From assembly GCA_964623895.1 (NCBI GenBank), contig CAZUWA010000003.1, forward strand, positions 1 to 59,475: DNA of 59,475 nucleotides. The letters run 5' to 3'. The position numbers and the translations under genes were made by a program. The number at the start of each line of letters is the position of its first letter. The stretch's first letter is position 1. A model generated the notes under the pieces. That model had not been told where the DNA came from. It saw only the letters and a list, made by a program, of their open reading frames with translations, and searched no databases. Below, piece after piece: positions 26,023-36,485 of the stretch. Origin of the DNA: UBA11512 sp964623895 (GTDB lineage: Bacteria > Bacillota > Clostridia > Oscillospirales > CAG-272).

Positions 26023-29000
26023 ATGAATTTACGAACGATCTACAAAAAAGTTAAAAAACATCCGGAAATCGCAGACAACACGATTCTATGCGCCGCTCTG
26101 TATGCCGCATCGGAAAACAAAGCTCTAAAAAACACCGCATGTAAAGATCTCATTCTCGCATTTTCCGAACATCTTTTAAAAAAAGATACACTGAATGATT
26201 GCGAAGAATACCTCAGTAGCTATTTTTCGAAAAAGCCTCCTTCCGACAAATTATTGCATCTTTCACGTGATTGCCTTCTTGCGGGGTTGTTATACTATCT
26301 TTCCCTTGAAAATGCCGATTTTTCGCCTGCTCATTCAATTTTTCTGAAAATTGATCGCTGTGATTACGATGCACTCTTCAAACGCTATTCCGAAGTACAC
26401 AGAATTCTCTGTGGCAGAAACTGCTTTCATTACCGCATCACTGATGAAGAGGGACAGCGATACATCAGAGAACTGGTGTATCGCTACGCCCAAAGCCATC
26501 GGATTACCGAAAAGAATGCCGCCGGTCTTCTTACAGAAGAAGACCTTCGTTTTAAGCGCCAACGTATCAAATACTTCTACGGCGGATTGTTGATATTCCT
26601 GACTGCACTGTTTTGGACATTTTTGATCTTATATTGCGGTGTTCTTCCTTTTCTTTTCCTTGCAATTCCCGGTTTTATGTTGGCATATGAGATCATACAG
26701 ATTGTTGCTTCCTTCTTTCTGAAAACCGCCCCCGTGCTCAAGATCAAAAAAAACTCAGAAGAAGCAACTGTGCTGACTGTTATTACTTCAATTCTTACCA
26801 GCGAAAAAGATGCAGACAAATTAGTAAAAAAACTTTATAAAATGCGTCGAATGAATCGGAATGGTGCGCATCTCTTCGGACTGCTCCTTGATTTTCCGGA
26901 AGGAACACAACCGGAATTTGATGGGGAAAAGGCGCTCATAGACTATTTAGTCAAAAAGATCAACGAACTCAATAAGAAAGAAAACTGCTTTCTGCTCTTT
27001 ATCCGAAAAAGGAGCTATCTTTCTAAAGAACAAAAATATCTCGGTTGGGAACGAAAAAGAGGGGCGCTTATCCAGTTGGCTCGTCTTTCACGCGGCATGG
27101 ATGAAAATGCCTTTTCAGCCTTGATCGCAGATCCAAATAAACTGAAAAGCGCAAAGTATATTTTGACTCTTGATGCTGATACCGAGCTTCGCTTCGACGC
27201 AGTGGACTGCATGATGCGTGCCATGCTCCACCCTTACAACAAACCGATCGTCAAAAACGGCATCGTTATTTCCGGATACGGTATTCTGCAACCGCGTATC
27301 GTCACCGGAGTAGACTCCTTTGGGCGTTCCCCGTTTTCTGTTCTCTTTTCCGGAAGCGGAGGAATTGACAGTTATCAAAATACCGTTTTTGATTTTTATC
27401 AATGTGTTTTCGGAAAAACAGCTTTCTGCGGAAAAGGCATCTTTGATATTGACGTTTTTCTTGAAACAGTAGACGGAAAATTCCCGGAAAACAGAATTCT
27501 CAGTCATGATATCTTAGAAGGAACAAGAATGCGTTGCGGCGCAATGACAGAATTGGCACTCACCGATTCTACCCCTGCAACAGCACTATCCTATTATAAA
27601 AGGCAACACCGATGGCTTCGCGGAGACTATCAAAATATTCTGTTTCTTCTCCCGCGTCTCCCGGACGGCACGGTCAATCCGATCGACAAAGTCTCTTTAT
27701 TCATGCTTTTTATGAATGTCATCCGGGGAATCACCCCTATCTTTTCCCTTGCCTCCCTCTTTTTCGCGACACCTATGACAGAATCGAAGTGCTTTGTTTT
27801 TTTGACATTCTCATTTTCCTATATGCTTTTTCCGCTCTTGTATACTGTGTTACGTACCGCTCGCTATATCGGAAGGCAGTTTTATTCTCCGGCACTTCAA
27901 AATGTCTGGCAATCGGTATGTCAAACGGCATTCACACTCTCTGCGCTTTCCTTTACCTCGTTTCTCTCGGCAGATGCACTGATTAAAGCACTCTACCGAT
28001 CACTGATCTCTGAAAAGAAACTGCTCGAATGGGTCACTGCGGATCAGTCGGAAAGAAAAAACAAAAATAAAAAAGGGGCGGCGCTGCTCGGCATATACTT
28101 CAAAAAAACTTTCCTTTCGACGACGGTTGGACTGCTGATGCTCTTTTTTTCGCATGGAGGATTCATCCGCATGTTTGGACTGTCTTTTGTCCTTTTTCCG
28201 CTCGTCTCTTATCTGATTTCACGCCCTTTTAAACAAAGAGAACCAACATTCAAGGATCAAACGACTGTACTTCGCTATGCAAAAGACAGTTTTAATTTTT
28301 TTGATCAATTCGTAACCGAAAAAGAACGGTATCTTCCTCCTGACAACTTTCAGGAGATACCGGATGAAACGATCGCACACCGAACGTCACCTACGAATAT
28401 CGGACTGTATCTATCTTCTTTGGTTGTCGCGTACGATCTGGGGTTCATTCGGGAAAAAGAACTGCTTCGTCGTTTGTCTCTAACGATCGACAGCACACTT
28501 TCCCTTCCGAAATACAGTGGACATCTTTACAATTGGTACAACACGCAAACCGGAGAGATCCTCGGGACGCCGTATATCTCATCTGTCGACAGCGGCAATT
28601 TCGTCATTTCTCTCATCGCCGTGAAGGAAGCGATCAAAGATCTGCCCGACAGTGCGCATCTCGTTAAAAAAATTGAACAAATGATCTGCGACACCAATTT
28701 TTCCTTTCTGTATGATCCAAAGAAAAAACTGCTTTCCATCGGATACGATCCCATTAAAGAAGAACGTAGTGAAAACTGCTATGACCTCTATGCCAGCGAA
28801 GCGCGCAGTTCCTATATCTTCGCGATTGCAAAAGGCCAGATTCCCATTGAAAGTTGGGCAAAACTCTTTCGACCAATCACTGTCAAAAACGGCTATATCG
28901 GGATACTTTCTTGGTCAGGTACGGCTTTTGAATACTTTATGCCATCTCTCTTCTTCCCGATATATCGTAACACATTACAATATGAATTGCTCTGCTTTGC

Positions 29001-32000
29001 GATGTCTATACAAATGGAAGAACGATACGGCGGCATTTGGGGAAAATCTGAAAGTTGCTATTTTCAATTTGACGGATCAATGAATTACCAATACCGTGCA
29101 TTCGGTTCCCCCGTGCTGGCACTCGACAAAGAAGCCAAACAACACGATGTCATCTCCCCCTATTCCTCTTTTTTGATGTTTGCACTGGAGAATCATTACC
29201 CACTCAATAATCTCAAACACCTTGAAAAAGCAGGCGCATACGGCAGGTACGGCTTTTATGATGCCGTTGATTTCACACCTTCTCGCGTCGGCAAAGGATA
29301 CGCAGTCATTCGCTGCTATATGTCACATCACATCGGTATGAGTTTGATCGCCGCGGACAACGCTCTTACAAACGGCATTTTTAGAAAGCGCGTCATGTCC
29401 GATCCGGATATTGCGGCAGTTGGCGAACTGCTGACCGAACGTATTCCCGCAGATACACCGAAGGCACAGATCATTTCAAGAGAAAACAGCCGTGCTTTCC
29501 GCATTGAATTTCCTTCGATCGGGGAACACCTGCATCAAAATGAGTGGAGGCATTCACAGTTTGCACTCATTAGAGGAACAAAAATGTCAGTGATCGTATC
29601 CGAGGACGGTTATGTTGGGCTTTGCTGCAAGAACCGATTGATCACCCCACCATACACTGCAAAAGAACGCTTTCAGATCCGTTATACAAAACAAAACGGC
29701 ACGCAAGATGTGCTACTAAAAAACAGTCGCCTATTCTGCAAAGAAGAACAGATCCGCCTTGAAAACGAAGAGTGCTTGCTGATCTTCGGCAGATCCGGCG
29801 GAAGCATTACTATGAATATTCAAATGAAAAAAGCCGAAGAGGGCGAATCTGTCGAGATCGAAACTCCGATTCTTCTTTGCAGTGAAAATGAATACCAGAC
29901 ACATCCCGCTTTTCAACAACTTTCTGTTGAAGCGGAATATCTTGATCATACACTGATCTTTTCAAAACGATCCGGTAGTAAAAATCAGGATGTCTGTTCA
30001 TTTTCCTGCACTGCAAGCAGCGAAAACATTCTATACCGCACATCTGCCGACCAAGAGCTTTCAATTCCGCACGACCGCACCTTCTGTAGGGCTCCGAAGT
30101 TAACCGTATCGGAGAGAATCACTACAACAGGACCATATACAATCTCCTTCCGATTTGCACTTGCCGAAAATAAAAGTGAGATCAAAAAAATTCTTTATGA
30201 AAAAGAGGAGAGCAGGAAGACCTGTAAGGCAAACAAAGAGGAATACGCACTGATCGATTACAGCGCATTGCTGTTAAAGGTTGTACTGTCAAAAGGACGC
30301 TTAAAAAAAGAAACAGAAGGATATCGAATAGAAGAACTTTGGCGATACGGAATTTCAGGAGATTACCCGATCATTCTCTTGCGTATTAACGAACAGAGAC
30401 CATCAGAACGGCTGTTAAAGATGGTGTCACGCCTTGTACGAACACAGTACCGTCTCTATTGCGCGGGTATCAAGAGCGATCTGGTATTTCTATGCAAAGA
30501 ACAGGAGCATTATTTTCATCCCATGAAAAATGCCCTGATGAACACGATCAAAGACGGGTGCGGCAGTGCGATCTACAAAAAAGACGGAGGGGTGCACCTT
30601 ATTCAGGATGCACACGCAAATGAACTTCTCCTCGCCTTCGCGCATGCCTTTGCGGTACTGGATGAAGACAGTATTTTTGAACGAGTCGCAAAAGAACTTG
30701 AAAGCCATTTGGAAGATCGGTTCTTTCCGGAAGGACCTTTGAAAGTATCTGAGCGGACATTTCAAATGAATGATCGGAGTGTCACATTGACCGGAGGAGA
30801 AAAAAACGATATTCCCTGGTCATATATCTATTGCAACAGAGAATTCGGAACACTGTTGACCGATAAAAGCCTCGGGTTCACATGGTACAGAAATGCGGGA
30901 GAACTGCGCCTAACGCCTTTTTCGGGAAAAGAAGAGGAAACACCCGTGGGAGAACTTCTTCTCTGGAAATACCAAGGCGAGAGCATTGATCTTATCAAAA
31001 ACGCGGACAGTGTCACCTTTTATGCAGATCATGCAGTTTACAACGGTAAACTCCGTGAGATCAATTATCAAATCTCGGTAACAGTCGATCAAAATCTTGA
31101 CGTAAAAGTGGTCATGGCTGCATTCTTCAATCACGGAGAAAAATGTGAACCGACAGTGGAATATCGTCTGCGTCCCTGTATACACCGTTTGGATGACGGA
31201 AAAGTTTCAAAAAAGCAGATCGAAGATACCCTCTTTTACAGCCGCACCGTTTTTTATAATAACATGCGCGTGACCGCATATCTTACCGAACCGGAAAAGC
31301 GCATAACGATCAAAAAAGGGGAAAGAAAAGAGATCTTCTTTCTCTTCGGATGCTATGAACAGGGCAAAGATCGGAATTACTATCAAGTCAGAAAAGAATT
31401 TGCAACACTCTCTCTTGTAAAAAAAGCGATGGATCCTCACCCTGTTGAAAGTGTTTTTAGAGTAGAAAGCGGAATGCCCGAAATTGATCTTTTCTTTAAT
31501 CATTATCTAATTGAACAGATCAAAAAAAGCAGACTGTACGGACGAACAGGTTACAGTCAGCCGGGCGGCGCATACGGCTTTCGCGATCAGCTTCAAGATG
31601 CCGTAAATCTCTTAAGCGTTGATGAAAGCATTCTTTATAAACAGATTCTTCTCGCAGCCGAGCATCAATTCACAAAAGGGGATGTACAACATTGGTGGCA
31701 TCCTCTTGACGAAGATCAGCTTTTGGGAGATGCAGGTGTGCGTACGGAATGCTCGGATGACCTTCTCTTTTTGGTGTACTGTTGTGCGGAATATCTTGAA
31801 AAAACGGGTATGACCGAGATTCTTGACGAAATGATCGGATACCTTGAAGCGCCACCGCTAAAAGAAGGAGAAGAGCGCTTTGAACGCCCACTGAGATCGC
31901 AGAAAAAAGAATCGCTATACCTTCATTGTGTACGTGCGCTTGATTTGGCATTGGACCGTCGAAGTGACACAGGACTGGCATTCATCGGAAGTTGCGATTG

Positions 32001-32910
32001 GAACGATGGATTCTCGGCAATTCGCGGAACAAGTGTGTGGCTGACACAATTTCTCTGCTTGACACTCCAAAAATTTCTGCCTTATTGCAAAAAAGAAGAA
32101 AAAATACGCTATACAAGTGAGTTACCAAAATTAAGGGAGGCGATTGAAAAAGAATTTTGTGAGAACCGATATCTGCGTGCATATTTTTCAAACGGTGAAC
32201 CACTTGGAAAGGAGAGTTGTGCTTACTGCAAAATTGACCTTTTGTCTCAAGCGTTTGCGGTCTTCATCGAAAAAAACGCTCGTTCTGCAATTGCCATGAA
32301 CACGGCATATCAAAAACTTTTTGACGAAGAACTGCTACTTTTCCGCCTGTTTGCACCGGCTTACGATCATGAGGAAAATTTCCCCGGATATCTCGGCGGA
32401 TACTGCCCGGGGTTCAGAGAGAACGGCGGACAATATACCCATGCTGCTATCTGGGGCGCAAAAGCTTTGTTCATGCTTAATGAGAACGAAAAAGCAATGA
32501 AGGTCTTACTCGGTTCCAACCCACTCTACCGACAAAAAAGGTGGGGAAAGCAGTATGCGCTTGAACCGTATTCGATTGCCGGCGACATTTACTATGCAAA
32601 AGGAGAAAAGGGACGCGGTGGTTGGAGTCAGTACACCGGTGCCGCCGGTTGGTACTATTCCGTTCTCTTGGAGGATCTGATCGGCTACAATCAATCGGAA
32701 AAATACTTCACGCTTTCTCCTCATCTCTCTAAAACACTGCCTTGTCTTCGCTTTTTTATCAACAAAAGAGACACCCAATACACAATCGAAATGTCACTGG
32801 GTGAAAAAAACATCCTTCTTTTGGATGAAAGACCCGCAGAAAACCGATTTTTCTTTGACAAAGGACGGCATATTATCAAATTAGTTCTTGCAAAATCGCA
32901 AAATATGTAG
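26023..32910 (+). CDS. Giant GT84/GH94-type protein, cyclic beta-1,2-glucan synthase-like (NdvB/Cgs family)
   Basis: The 2295 residues combine a membrane glycosyltransferase with a phosphorylase-like domain. Helices lie at about 181-236. A GT84-type catalytic domain follows (about 250-550), with the metal-binding LDADTE (383-388) and RQHRWLRGDYQN, a QxxRW-type motif. More helices lie at about 556-735. A glycoamylase-like segment (about 785-1150; SPTNIGLYLSSLVVA, SSVDSGNF) corresponds to the transglycosylation domain that cyclises the chain in Cgs. The C-terminal GH94 domain has YSQPGGAYGFRDQLQDA (about 1845), HWWHPLDEDQLL and CDWNDG (1991-1996), the latter carrying the conserved acid Asp. In Brucella and Rhizobium, Cgs makes cyclic beta-1,2-glucan from UDP-glucose and is about 2,800-2,900 residues; this one is shorter. 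It is a single gene with an AAGAAGG site and no evident promoter in the short gap upstream. Product and sugar are inferred. Confidence 0.88.
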   Translation: MNLRTIYKKVKKHPEIADNTILCAALYAASENKALKNTACKDLILAFSEHLLKKDTLNDCEEYLSSYFSKKPPSDKLLHLSRDCLLAGLLYYLSLENADFSPAHSIFLKIDRCDYDALFKRYSEVHRILCGRNCFHYRITDEEGQRYIRELVYRYAQSHRITEKNAAGLLTEEDLRFKRQRIKYFYGGLLIFLTALFWTFLILYCGVLPFLFLAIPGFMLAYEIIQIVASFFLKTAPVLKIKKNSEEATVLTVITSILTSEKDADKLVKKLYKMRRMNRNGAHLFGLLLDFPEGTQPEFDGEKALIDYLVKKINELNKKENCFLLFIRKRSYLSKEQKYLGWERKRGALIQLARLSRGMDENAFSALIADPNKLKSAKYILTLDADTELRFDAVDCMMRAMLHPYNKPIVKNGIVISGYGILQPRIVTGVDSFGRSPFSVLFSGSGGIDSYQNTVFDFYQCVFGKTAFCGKGIFDIDVFLETVDGKFPENRILSHDILEGTRMRCGAMTELALTDSTPATALSYYKRQHRWLRGDYQNILFLLPRLPDGTVNPIDKVSLFMLFMNVIRGITPIFSLASLFFATPMTESKCFVFLTFSFSYMLFPLLYTVLRTARYIGRQFYSPALQNVWQSVCQTAFTLSALSFTSFLSADALIKALYRSLISEKKLLEWVTADQSERKNKNKKGAALLGIYFKKTFLSTTVGLLMLFFSHGGFIRMFGLSFVLFPLVSYLISRPFKQREPTFKDQTTVLRYAKDSFNFFDQFVTEKERYLPPDNFQEIPDETIAHRTSPTNIGLYLSSLVVAYDLGFIREKELLRRLSLTIDSTLSLPKYSGHLYNWYNTQTGEILGTPYISSVDSGNFVISLIAVKEAIKDLPDSAHLVKKIEQMICDTNFSFLYDPKKKLLSIGYDPIKEERSENCYDLYASEARSSYIFAIAKGQIPIESWAKLFRPITVKNGYIGILSWSGTAFEYFMPSLFFPIYRNTLQYELLCFAMSIQMEERYGGIWGKSESCYFQFDGSMNYQYRAFGSPVLALDKEAKQHDVISPYSSFLMFALENHYPLNNLKHLEKAGAYGRYGFYDAVDFTPSRVGKGYAVIRCYMSHHIGMSLIAADNALTNGIFRKRVMSDPDIAAVGELLTERIPADTPKAQIISRENSRAFRIEFPSIGEHLHQNEWRHSQFALIRGTKMSVIVSEDGYVGLCCKNRLITPPYTAKERFQIRYTKQNGTQDVLLKNSRLFCKEEQIRLENEECLLIFGRSGGSITMNIQMKKAEEGESVEIETPILLCSENEYQTHPAFQQLSVEAEYLDHTLIFSKRSGSKNQDVCSFSCTASSENILYRTSADQELSIPHDRTFCRAPKLTVSERITTTGPYTISFRFALAENKSEIKKILYEKEESRKTCKANKEEYALIDYSALLLKVVLSKGRLKKETEGYRIEELWRYGISGDYPIILLRINEQRPSERLLKMVSRLVRTQYRLYCAGIKSDLVFLCKEQEHYFHPMKNALMNTIKDGCGSAIYKKDGGVHLIQDAHANELLLAFAHAFAVLDEDSIFERVAKELESHLEDRFFPEGPLKVSERTFQMNDRSVTLTGGEKNDIPWSYIYCNREFGTLLTDKSLGFTWYRNAGELRLTPFSGKEEETPVGELLLWKYQGESIDLIKNADSVTFYADHAVYNGKLREINYQISVTVDQNLDVKVVMAAFFNHGEKCEPTVEYRLRPCIHRLDDGKVSKKQIEDTLFYSRTVFYNNMRVTAYLTEPEKRITIKKGERKEIFFLFGCYEQGKDRNYYQVRKEFATLSLVKKAMDPHPVESVFRVESGMPEIDLFFNHYLIEQIKKSRLYGRTGYSQPGGAYGFRDQLQDAVNLLSVDESILYKQILLAAEHQFTKGDVQHWWHPLDEDQLLGDAGVRTECSDDLLFLVYCCAEYLEKTGMTEILDEMIGYLEAPPLKEGEERFERPLRSQKKESLYLHCVRALDLALDRRSDTGLAFIGSCDWNDGFSAIRGTSVWLTQFLCLTLQKFLPYCKKEEKIRYTSELPKLREAIEKEFCENRYLRAYFSNGEPLGKESCAYCKIDLLSQAFAVFIEKNARSAIAMNTAYQKLFDEELLLFRLFAPAYDHEENFPGYLGGYCPGFRENGGQYTHAAIWGAKALFMLNENEKAMKVLLGSNPLYRQKRWGKQYALEPYSIAGDIYYAKGEKGRGGWSQYTGAAGWYYSVLLEDLIGYNQSEKYFTLSPHLSKTLPCLRFFINKRDTQYTIEMSLGEKNILLLDERPAENRFFFDKGRHIIKLVLAKSQNM

Positions 32911-32916
32911 TATAAT
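32888..32916 (+). promoter_or_regulatory. Promoter of the ymfF-ymfH-lgt-folD operon
   Basis: TTGCAA (32888-32893) and TATAAT (32911-32916) are 17 bases apart. The -35 lies inside the last codons of the glucan synthase gene, and the -10 begins right after its stop. Confidence 0.85.
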
Positions 32917-32973
32917 AACAAACAGCGATTTATTTTCGATCAAAATAATACACGACACAAGGAGAAAGAAGAA

Positions 32974-34251
32974 ATGTCCGATTTTCAGGTCTATCCGGGA
33001 ATTCGTCTTCACTATTTTAGGGAAGAACGTTTCAAAAATGACTATCTTTCGGTCAATTTTCTTCTTCCTCCTTCTGTATATGATCCGGCGCATGCTGCAT
33101 TATTGGCACCGGTACTCCGACTCGGAACCAAAAAACATCCTGATTTTGCATCACTTAACAGAGCTGCGGAAGAAGCATACGATGCGTCTCTTGCCATCAA
33201 ACCATACAGAAAATACGGAGTTTCCGTTCAACCCTTTTCGATCGTCTATTTAAACGAGCGATTTCTGCCGATCAACGAGAAAGTCAGGGAATCCGCATTC
33301 GATCTGCTTTTTGAAGTCATGCTTGATCCGCTCGTCAAGCGCGGTGCATTCAAAAAAGAGATTGTAGACAACGAGCGAAAAAATCTCATTGATGCCATGA
33401 AGGCTGAAAAAAACAACAAACCTCGGTATGCATTGCGACAATGTCTCAAAATGCTCTGCCCTGATGATTTTTTTGCGCACAGTGATGCCGAAAAATTCGC
33501 AGAACTACGAAGGGTCACCCCGACCTCCCTTTACCGTTACTACAAGGATGTCATCAACAAGTCCACGATTGAGATCTTCTATTTCGGTAGCACAGACGAA
33601 GAGATCATCAAAGCAGAACTGTCCGCACGCTTAGCACCGCTGTTTGGGGATAGAACGCCGTTTTCTGTTTCTTGCGTTAAAAATCATTCCGAGACTTTTG
33701 TAGAAAAGTCAGAAAGAACCGATGCCGCACAATCGGTTCTTGTCATGGGATACCGTACAGACATTCTGCCTGATTCATCTCTTTATCCTGCGCAGCTCCT
33801 GTTCAAAGAGCTTCTTGCCGACGCACCTACCAGCCTACTCTTTATGAATGTGCGCGAAAAAGAAAGTCTGTGCTACTTTTGCAGCAGCTATGCCGAGCCG
33901 GCATCTGGATTGTTCCTGCTTTACAGCGGAATAGACCGCAAGAACAGATCAATCACAGAAAATGCGATTGCAAGGCAGATCACGGCAGTCAAGAAAGGCG
34001 AATTCTCGCTCGAACAGTTGGAAGGTGCGAGAAAATCAAAAATCGGCACATTGCGCGAGATTGCAGATAGCCCCGGGTATACGGAAAGTTGGCAGATCTC
34101 CTCCCTTTTGATCGGTAAAAAACAGTCTCCGGAAGAAATGATCGACTTACTAATGCATGTCCGTAAAGAGGACATCATGGAAGTTGCCTCCCATTTAAGT
34201 CCGGCATGTACATTCTTTTTGGAAGGAACACAAAGGAACCGCTATGCTTGA
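32974..34251 (+). CDS. M16-family peptidase-like protein, YmfF type (no zinc motif)
   Basis: This is the first of a paired M16 set. The 425 residues have the M16 two-lobed look, but the HxxEH zinc motif is absent, as expected for the inactive partner subunit. Members of this family next to a second M16 protein are named YmfF in Bacillus, and related pairs have been linked to elongation factor P modification, though the biochemical role is unclear. The ribosome binding site AAGGAG precedes the ATG. Its end overlaps the next gene by 8 bases (ATGCTTGA), so the two are probably translated together. Confidence 0.85.
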   Translation: MSDFQVYPGIRLHYFREERFKNDYLSVNFLLPPSVYDPAHAALLAPVLRLGTKKHPDFASLNRAAEEAYDASLAIKPYRKYGVSVQPFSIVYLNERFLPINEKVRESAFDLLFEVMLDPLVKRGAFKKEIVDNERKNLIDAMKAEKNNKPRYALRQCLKMLCPDDFFAHSDAEKFAELRRVTPTSLYRYYKDVINKSTIEIFYFGSTDEEIIKAELSARLAPLFGDRTPFSVSCVKNHSETFVEKSERTDAAQSVLVMGYRTDILPDSSLYPAQLLFKELLADAPTSLLFMNVREKESLCYFCSSYAEPASGLFLLYSGIDRKNRSITENAIARQITAVKKGEFSLEQLEGARKSKIGTLREIADSPGYTESWQISSLLIGKKQSPEEMIDLLMHVRKEDIMEVASHLSPACTFFLEGTQRNRYA

Positions 34252-35548
34252 ACATTTTATTCCGCTAATGGATGAGCACTATCATTCGTTTGTACACAAA
34301 AGCGGTCTGCGCGTCCTCATTTCGCATAAAAAATTCAATACCTCTTTTGCTATTCTCGGTGTTGGCTTCGGATCAGCTTATGAGGAGTGTTGCCTAAACG
34401 GTAACACACACTCTTTTCCCGCAGGCACCGCTCATTTTCTTGAGCATAAACTGTTTGAAAACGAAGACGGCGAGGACACTTTCCTGAAACTTTCCAGAAC
34501 TGGCGCCAACGCAAATGCATACACCGCACCCGACAAAACCTGCTACCTTTTTTCCGCCTCCGAACAGTTGCACGAATCTCTTGAGATCCTGCTTCAATCG
34601 GTCTTGCACCCCTATTTCACAGAAAAGAATGTCAAAAAAGAAACAGGGATCATTGCTGAAGAGATCAAGATGTACAAAGACGACCCGGCAGATGCCCTGT
34701 ATCACACGTTGCTTCGCTGTATGTATCAAAACAATCCCATAAAAAAAGACATCTGCGGCAGTATTTCTTCCGTCAAATCGATCACACCAAAGGTCTTATA
34801 TGAGGCTTATTGGCATTTCTATACTCCTGAAAATATGGTCTTATCCCTTTGTGGGCAATTTGAGGAAGACCGGGTCGTTGAGATTTTAAACAGTATGTTC
34901 CCTGCCGTTTCAAAGAGTCGGCAAAAGCCGATGATCCTTTTGCGCGACGACCATCCATCGTGCTGCTTCAAGCGTTTTGCAACCATCAGAAGAGATATTC
35001 CCACCCCCTCTGTCGCGTGCGGGATCAAAGCAGGGCAATTCTTTGAGGATCCCGCATCGCAGTTCCGCCGTTTTTGTGCGCTCAATGTCATTGCTCATGC
35101 GCTGTTTTCCCCGTCCGGTCGCTTGGTCTCTGATCTTTTGAAAGACAATATCGTTCCCGATGAGCCGGATTATGAGATCGTACACAATCGCGTCTGCTCA
35201 CATATCATTTTTGCCAGTTACAGTTACGATCACCTGCTACTTAAAAAGCGGTTAAAGACGCGTATTGCAGAAGTTGCCGAATTTGGGGTGAGTGAAGAAG
35301 AATTTCAGCGCGCAAAGCGAGTGTTATATGCCGATTTTGCGGATAATTTCAATTCAGCGGAAGAATGTGCAACCAATCTGATGTCCGATACCCTTGAAGA
35401 GTTGGATACAGACACCATGGGGGAAATGATCTTCAACCTCAAGCGCACAGATGTCAACACAACCGTGAAAGAAGTGCTGAGTCAAGAATCTGTTGCGATC
35501 GCCACTTCTCTTCCAAAGCAAACAAAGAAAGGAGTCTACTATGTTTGA
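34244..35548 (+). CDS. M16-family zinc peptidase, YmfH type (active partner)
   Basis: The 434-residue protein carries the inverted zinc motif H64-F-L-E67-H68 and a later acidic ligand in GIIAEEIKMYKDD. It is thus the catalytic half of the pair with the upstream YmfF-like protein. A SRTGANANAYTAPDKTCYLFS segment is typical of M16 peptidases. Both proteins lack signal peptides, so they should act in the cytoplasm. The substrate is unknown. The gene overlaps lgt by 8 bases. Confidence 0.9.
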   Translation: MLEHFIPLMDEHYHSFVHKSGLRVLISHKKFNTSFAILGVGFGSAYEECCLNGNTHSFPAGTAHFLEHKLFENEDGEDTFLKLSRTGANANAYTAPDKTCYLFSASEQLHESLEILLQSVLHPYFTEKNVKKETGIIAEEIKMYKDDPADALYHTLLRCMYQNNPIKKDICGSISSVKSITPKVLYEAYWHFYTPENMVLSLCGQFEEDRVVEILNSMFPAVSKSRQKPMILLRDDHPSCCFKRFATIRRDIPTPSVACGIKAGQFFEDPASQFRRFCALNVIAHALFSPSGRLVSDLLKDNIVPDEPDYEIVHNRVCSHIIFASYSYDHLLLKKRLKTRIAEVAEFGVSEEEFQRAKRVLYADFADNFNSAEECATNLMSDTLEELDTDTMGEMIFNLKRTDVNTTVKEVLSQESVAIATSLPKQTKKGVYYV

Positions 35549-36485
35549 AGCAATTATTACATTTCTTGAAAAGATCGGTCTCATCTTTGATCCGGTGGGA
35601 AGCATCCACTTCGCTAGCTACGGAGAGCCGTTTTATATCTCCTTTGAGGGACTGGGGATCGGACAGTTCAAAATGAATCCTGTTGCCATTCCCATTGGAA
35701 ACGGCATTCGTTGGTATGGAATCATCATTGTTATCGGTATCATTTTAGCATTCTTGTACGTTTCCAAAAGGGCTACGGCAATCGGATACAAATTTGACGA
35801 TCTTCTTGATTTTGTTCTGGTCGTTGTTCCCTGTGGCGTACTGGGCGCAAGACTGTATGAAGTCTTCATGGGAGATGGCTATAACTGGTCCAACTGGTAC
35901 CGCATTTGGGATGGAGGGCTCGCAATCTACGGCGCAGTAATTGCCGGAGCACTTGCCATCGTCGCTGTCGGTATCTACAAAAAAGTACGTATTTTAAGGC
36001 TGATGGACTGCACCGCACCAGCTGTCATGATCGCACAGGCGATCGGCAGATGGGGAAATTTTTGCAACGGTGAGGTATTTGGCAGGGAAACCGACAGTTT
36101 TTTGCGTATGGGACTTTCAAGCATCGAAGGCGGATCGCAGGTTTTTGTCCATCCGACATTCCTTTATGAATCTCTTTGGAATATTCTCGGATTCATTTTG
36201 ATCAACATTTTCTTTAAAAAGAAAAAATTTGATGGGCAGATCGTATTGGAATATTTTGCGTGGTACGGTTTGGGCAGATTTTTTATCGAAAATCTGCGAG
36301 ACGGCGGATTGCCGCTTCATTTGTTCGGCTATGATTTCCGCGTTTCTTCTGTTGTGGCACTACTCAGTTTTACCGTTTCAACCGTCCTGTTTATCGTATT
36401 TATCTCTAAAAAGAGATCGGATAAATTGGACCTTCCCTGCTATTACCAAAAAACGGAATTGACAAAAGGGGAGGAGAGCCTGTGA
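35541..36485 (+). CDS. lgt: Prolipoprotein diacylglyceryl transferase
   Basis: Lgt is an integral membrane enzyme that moves a diacylglyceryl group from phosphatidylglycerol to the lipobox Cys. It would serve the lipoproteins of this window, among them MetQ, the amino acid receptor, the M28 peptidase and the 650-residue receptor. The ATG at 35541 is chosen for its AAAGGAG site 7 bases upstream. The 314 residues show about seven helices. The Lgt signature is QAIGRWGNFCNGEVFGRE, and the later HPTFLYESLWN matches the RHPSQLYE-type segment. It overlaps ymfH by 8 bases and folD by 4. Confidence 0.95.
   Translation: MFEAIITFLEKIGLIFDPVGSIHFASYGEPFYISFEGLGIGQFKMNPVAIPIGNGIRWYGIIIVIGIILAFLYVSKRATAIGYKFDDLLDFVLVVVPCGVLGARLYEVFMGDGYNWSNWYRIWDGGLAIYGAVIAGALAIVAVGIYKKVRILRLMDCTAPAVMIAQAIGRWGNFCNGEVFGRETDSFLRMGLSSIEGGSQVFVHPTFLYESLWNILGFILINIFFKKKKFDGQIVLEYFAWYGLGRFFIENLRDGGLPLHLFGYDFRVSSVVALLSFTVSTVLFIVFISKKRSDKLDLPCYYQKTELTKGEESL

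Noticed and set aside
26335..32921. Many antisense frames across the giant glucan synthase gene
   Set aside because: They are shadows of the long gene: no ribosome binding sites, no domain pattern and no continuity with neighbours.
36229..36462. Overlapping frames within lgt and folD
   Set aside because: Same-strand alternate frames without initiation signals.
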